A DNA stretch of 64,000 nt from Paraburkholderia haematera (GTDB taxonomy: Bacteria; Pseudomonadota; Gammaproteobacteria; Burkholderiales; Burkholderiaceae), in the NCBI RefSeq assembly GCF_905220975.1, contig NZ_CAJNBK010000006.1:1-64000 (forward strand). The letters run 5' to 3'. This document shows positions 61,709 through 64,000 of the stretch, piece after piece. The notes beneath the pieces were generated by a model that worked only from the letters and a program-made list of their open reading frames with translations, did not search any database and was not told the DNA's origin. The stretch's first letter is position 1, and each line of letters opens with the position of its first letter. A program made the translations under genes and the position numbers.

Positions 61709-62701
61709 CTACACGGCCTTCGGCGCGATATCGTCGACCGTCACGTCGGGCGGCGGCATGCCGGGCAGCGCGTCTACCGCTTTGCCCGAGTCGCGCCAGG
61801 CTTCCATGCCACCGCGCAACGGCAGCACGTCGGCGAAGCCGGCTTCGTTCATCTGTTTGGCCATCCATGCCGCGGATATTTCATTTGGGCACGAACAGTA
61901 AATCACCACCTTCTGATCGTGCGGGTACGTTGCGACGATCTCGTCGAGTTGCCGCTCGTCGGCGAATTGCGAGCCCGGAATCACGAACGGATCGAGCGCG
62001 CGCTTTTCCTGCGAGCGGATATCGAACAGCACCGGCGTTTTGCCGGCCGCGACTAGCGCCGCCAGCTCGTCGACTTCGATGCGTTGAGTCGCGAGCTTGG
62101 AAATCAGCTGGCGCCGACGAATCCAGCGATAGGCCGCATACAGCAGCAGCAACGCGACGGCCACCAGCGCGGCGGTTCGGCCGAGGCGTCCGGCGATCGC
62201 GAACAGCATGTCGATCTGTCGGGCGAACAGCGCGCCGATAATCAAACCGGTGCCCGACCACAAGGCGGCGCCGATGCTGTCGTAAGTGAGAAACGTGCGG
62301 TAGCGCGCGCCCATTGCGCCGGCCATCGGAATCGACACGATCGACAAGCCCGGCACGAACTTCGCCACGGCCAGCACGCGCACGCCCCAGCGGCCGAAAA
62401 AGCGTTCGGTCTTTTTTACACAGCTATCGCGTGACAGCGAAAGACGGCAGATCGTTTTCAGCGTGTTGCCGCCGTACACACGGCCGGCGAGATACCAGAT
62501 GCTGTCGCCGATCAGCGTGGCGAATATCGACAACACAAGGACCGGCATCAGTTGCGTGCCCACTGACCCGGGATGCATGGCTGCCATCGCCCCGAACAGC
62601 ACGAGCGACGGCATCGCCGGAACCGGCAGCCCGATCGAGGCGGCCAGCACGTTGGCGAAGACGAGCACGGGTCCATATTGCTCGACGAGATCATGTAGCA
62701 T
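61709..62701 (-). CDS. DedA-family membrane protein fused to rhodanese domain
   Basis: 330 residues. Residues 1-205 are a DedA/SNARE-associated membrane domain (IGLPVPAMPSLVLFGAMAAM, GDSIWYLAGRVYGGNTL, RFFGRWGVRVLAVAKFVPGL). Residues about 215-320 form a rhodanese domain with active-site Cys in YCSCPNEISAA and end LRGGMEAWRDSG. DedA proteins are linked to lipid-carrier flipping and membrane homeostasis; the rhodanese part may handle sulfur or sense redox state. It is 92 bp upstream of the flavoprotein gene on the same strand. Confidence 0.9.
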   Translation of the reverse strand: MLHDLVEQYGPVLVFANVLAASIGLPVPAMPSLVLFGAMAAMHPGSVGTQLMPVLVLSIFATLIGDSIWYLAGRVYGGNTLKTICRLSLSRDSCVKKTERFFGRWGVRVLAVAKFVPGLSIVSIPMAGAMGARYRTFLTYDSIGAALWSGTGLIIGALFARQIDMLFAIAGRLGRTAALVAVALLLLYAAYRWIRRRQLISKLATQRIEVDELAALVAAGKTPVLFDIRSQEKRALDPFVIPGSQFADERQLDEIVATYPHDQKVVIYCSCPNEISAAWMAKQMNEAGFADVLPLRGGMEAWRDSGKAVDALPGMPPPDVTVDDIAPKAV

Positions 62702-63044
62702 CGGCTTACATCCGCAGCCCTTTCGAGCGCGGCGCAGGTAGGGAAAGCAACGGAGTATGTAAGGATTATGGACGCATTTTCAAGACGTGCAAACGCCCGG
62801 AAAACCGGCCCGCTATTCGGATGTTAAAAGCACGACCGCGGCATGCCTGGCGGGCCAAAAGCGCGGATTGAAAGCGCGAATGGAACAAAGCGAAAATAAT
62901 AAAGCTTTCGCGGCAAACTCGTGGCGAATAACGCCCTACGGACGTCCGTAGGGCGTTATTCCGCAATCGGTTGACGACTCAAACTGGCAATGGAGAGGCA
63001 GCGTACAGCATTTGCGCGCGAGCGCTATGCCTCGCACCGCAGCT
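62702..63044. other. Intergenic region containing a 36-bp perfect palindrome
   Basis: No gene is seen. Positions 62926-62961 form a gapless perfect palindrome: 18 bases (ending CCCTACGGAC at 62934-62943) followed directly by their exact reverse complement (starting GTCCGTAGGG). No T-run follows on either strand that would make a standard terminator, although ATT and ATA flank the arms. It lies between the DedA gene start and the gene ending at 63045. Confidence 0.7.
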
Positions 63045-63296
63045 TTACTGGCGATGATTGTGCTGTTCGCCCGGCAACTCCGCGCCATGCGCGCGAATCG
63101 CCGCAATTAGTTCGGCAGGCGTGATCTCGTAGCGCACTTCGCGGTGGATGCCTGGCTTGCGCTCATCGACCTCGATCAGAAGAATGCCTTTGCCGTCTTC
63201 TGTCGATTCGAGGCGCAGCGAGCGGAGTTCGCGCGCCGTTGCGTCGTCGTATTCGGTGAGCAGGGCCATTGACCCGGAGGACCCGGTAGTGCGCAT
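63045..63296 (-). CDS. Small hypothetical protein
   Basis: 83 residues. Soluble, with a strand-rich centre (LRLESTEDGKGILLIEVDER, EVRYEITPAELIAAIRAHGA) and no signal peptide. The start at 63296 follows AAGGA; an internal ATG at 63269 is an alternative. Not recognised beyond a general conserved-hypothetical look. It stands alone. Confidence 0.6.
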   Translation of the reverse strand: MRTTGSSGSMALLTEYDDATARELRSLRLESTEDGKGILLIEVDERKPGIHREVRYEITPAELIAAIRAHGAELPGEQHNHRQ

Positions 63297-63763
63297 CGAG
63301 GTTGTCCTTGTTCCGTTGTTGATCGAACCATTGTACGGGCAGGCCGGTGCGCCGTCTGTCGCGCCGCGCTCACATCTCGATTTGCCCGTTCACCTATCTG
63401 CTTGCCGGGCGCCGCGCCGTGCTGTATTGGCCAACGGCTGGCGAGGCCTGCCGGGCAGCGCGAGCCGTGACGCCCGACTGTGTTAATCAGTTTAACGCGA
63501 CTCCCCGCCCCAACGACCTCATTTTTCGTGCCCCGTGCCGGTGCAGCGCTTCTCCCCGGCTGTCACAGTGCTGACGCGCGCATCGGTTAAGGGCAGGTGC
63601 AACGAGTACAACTGGCGGCAAAAAAATAGCCCGTCCTTGAAGAGACGGGCTGCTAAACGCCGTTGTTACTCGGATCAGCCTGCCCCTGCAACCAACTGGG
63701 CGCTGACGTTTCAATCGTGATGCGTCAATTGTGGGCTGTCGAGGTGGGAGTTACGCCGATCTA
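63297..63763. other. Intergenic region without recognised gene
   Basis: 467 bp between the small hypothetical gene and the MCP gene end. Apart from the terminator at 63618-63651 I see no supported feature; short open frames lack family resemblance. Confidence 0.45.
63618..63651 (-). terminator. Rho-independent terminator after the MCP gene
   Basis: On the minus strand AGCCCGTC (63651-63644) and GACGGGCT (63635-63628) form an 8-bp stem with an 8-base loop followed by ATTTTTTT. It lies about 110 bp after the MCP stop in the right direction. Confidence 0.85.
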
Positions 63764-64000
63764 TCAGATTAATGCCGTTTCTTCCTGCTCGACTTCGCGT
63801 GCTGACGCGCGCGCCGGATGCAGCGCCGCGTTGTGCGTGGGTCTCTGCTGCGGCGGCTGCGGCGGCTGCGCGGCTCGCTGCGCCGGCGTGGGCGTGGCTT
63901 CGGCGACGGTGAAAAGGCGCACTGCTTCGTCCAGCACGTCGGCCTGTTCCGCGAGACGCTGCGCCGTGGCTGCCGCCTGCTCGACCAGTGCCGCATTCTG
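63764..64000 (-). CDS. C-terminal end of a methyl-accepting chemotaxis protein (cut by window edge)
   Basis: 78 codons from the window edge to a TGA. They begin QNAALVEQAAATAQRLAEQA then DVLDEAVRLFTV, the usual C-terminal end of MCP signalling domains in Burkholderiales. A Pro/Gln-rich linker (PPQPPQQRPTHNAALHPARA) and a short end REVEQEETALI follow. The last four residues do not form a clear CheR-tethering pentapeptide (NWETF type). The rest of the gene is outside the window. Confidence 0.9.
   Translation of the reverse strand, partial: QNAALVEQAAATAQRLAEQADVLDEAVRLFTVAEATPTPAQRAAQPPQPPQQRPTHNAALHPARASAREVEQEETALI

Overview
The window looks like the replication and partition end of a secondary chromosome (or chromid/megaplasmid) of a Burkholderiaceae bacterium, most likely Paraburkholderia or Burkholderia. 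The reasons are high GC, gene families typical of that group, a ParA/ParB pair with palindromic TTTATGCGCATAAA parS sites, a Rep_3-type initiator instead of a DnaA origin, a KfrA-like coiled-coil protein and a replicon-associated tyrosine recombinase. Genus is inferred from memory of these families, not from a database search.

Layout. 1-105: tail of an IS256-type element. 393-7973: replicon core, with two parS sites, parA, parB, repA (reverse), a 20-copy iteron field, an AT-rich origin candidate, a kfrA-like gene, two more iterons and a divergent tyrosine recombinase. 8031-14374: housekeeping and accessory genes, including an SOS-box gene, kbl-tdh with a divergent XRE-cupin regulator, YceI, a TetR/DUF1348 pair and a small outer-membrane-like protein. 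14750-16352: a small secreted protein, an 11-copy iteron array and an AlkD-like glycosylase. 16640-21767: a five-gene chemosensory-like operon (CheA-like kinase, truncated MCP, two CheX-like proteins, CheY). 21795-22580: a third iteron array. 22597-27526: SDR, GlxA-type regulator, HD protein, Met-rich exported protein, Na+/H+ antiporter. 27745-39389 (all reverse): a type I secretion operon with TolC, HlyD and ABC proteins, a 1184-residue RTX-like protein, and three tandem paralogues of a membrane-anchored protein. 40115-47624: GntR-controlled catabolic cluster. 47653-54496: AraC, DMT transporter, LysR, MFS, CoA-transferase and methylmalonyl-CoA decarboxylase-like genes. 54636-55275: two more iterons and gene remnants. 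55487-64000: secreted beta-propeller-like protein, YcaQ-type protein, cNMP-domain flavoprotein, DedA-rhodanese fusion and the end of an MCP gene.

Two systems stand out. First, a 19-bp iteron (core AAGGTGAG, then about 3 free bases, then TTTCGGGA or TTCCAGGA) occurs not only beside repA but in four more intergenic clusters up to about 50 kb away. All copies left of kfrA read on the minus strand and all copies right of it on the plus strand, so they point away from the origin candidate. This suggests a dispersed RepA-binding network for copy control or timing. Second, the RTX/type I secretion operon is led by a triplicated unit (gene plus its upstream region) encoding anchored extracytoplasmic proteins with two conserved cysteines. 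These could be immunity or accessory partners of the exported RTX protein.

Gene starts were chosen from visible Shine-Dalgarno sequences and family starts. No computation or database search was run.
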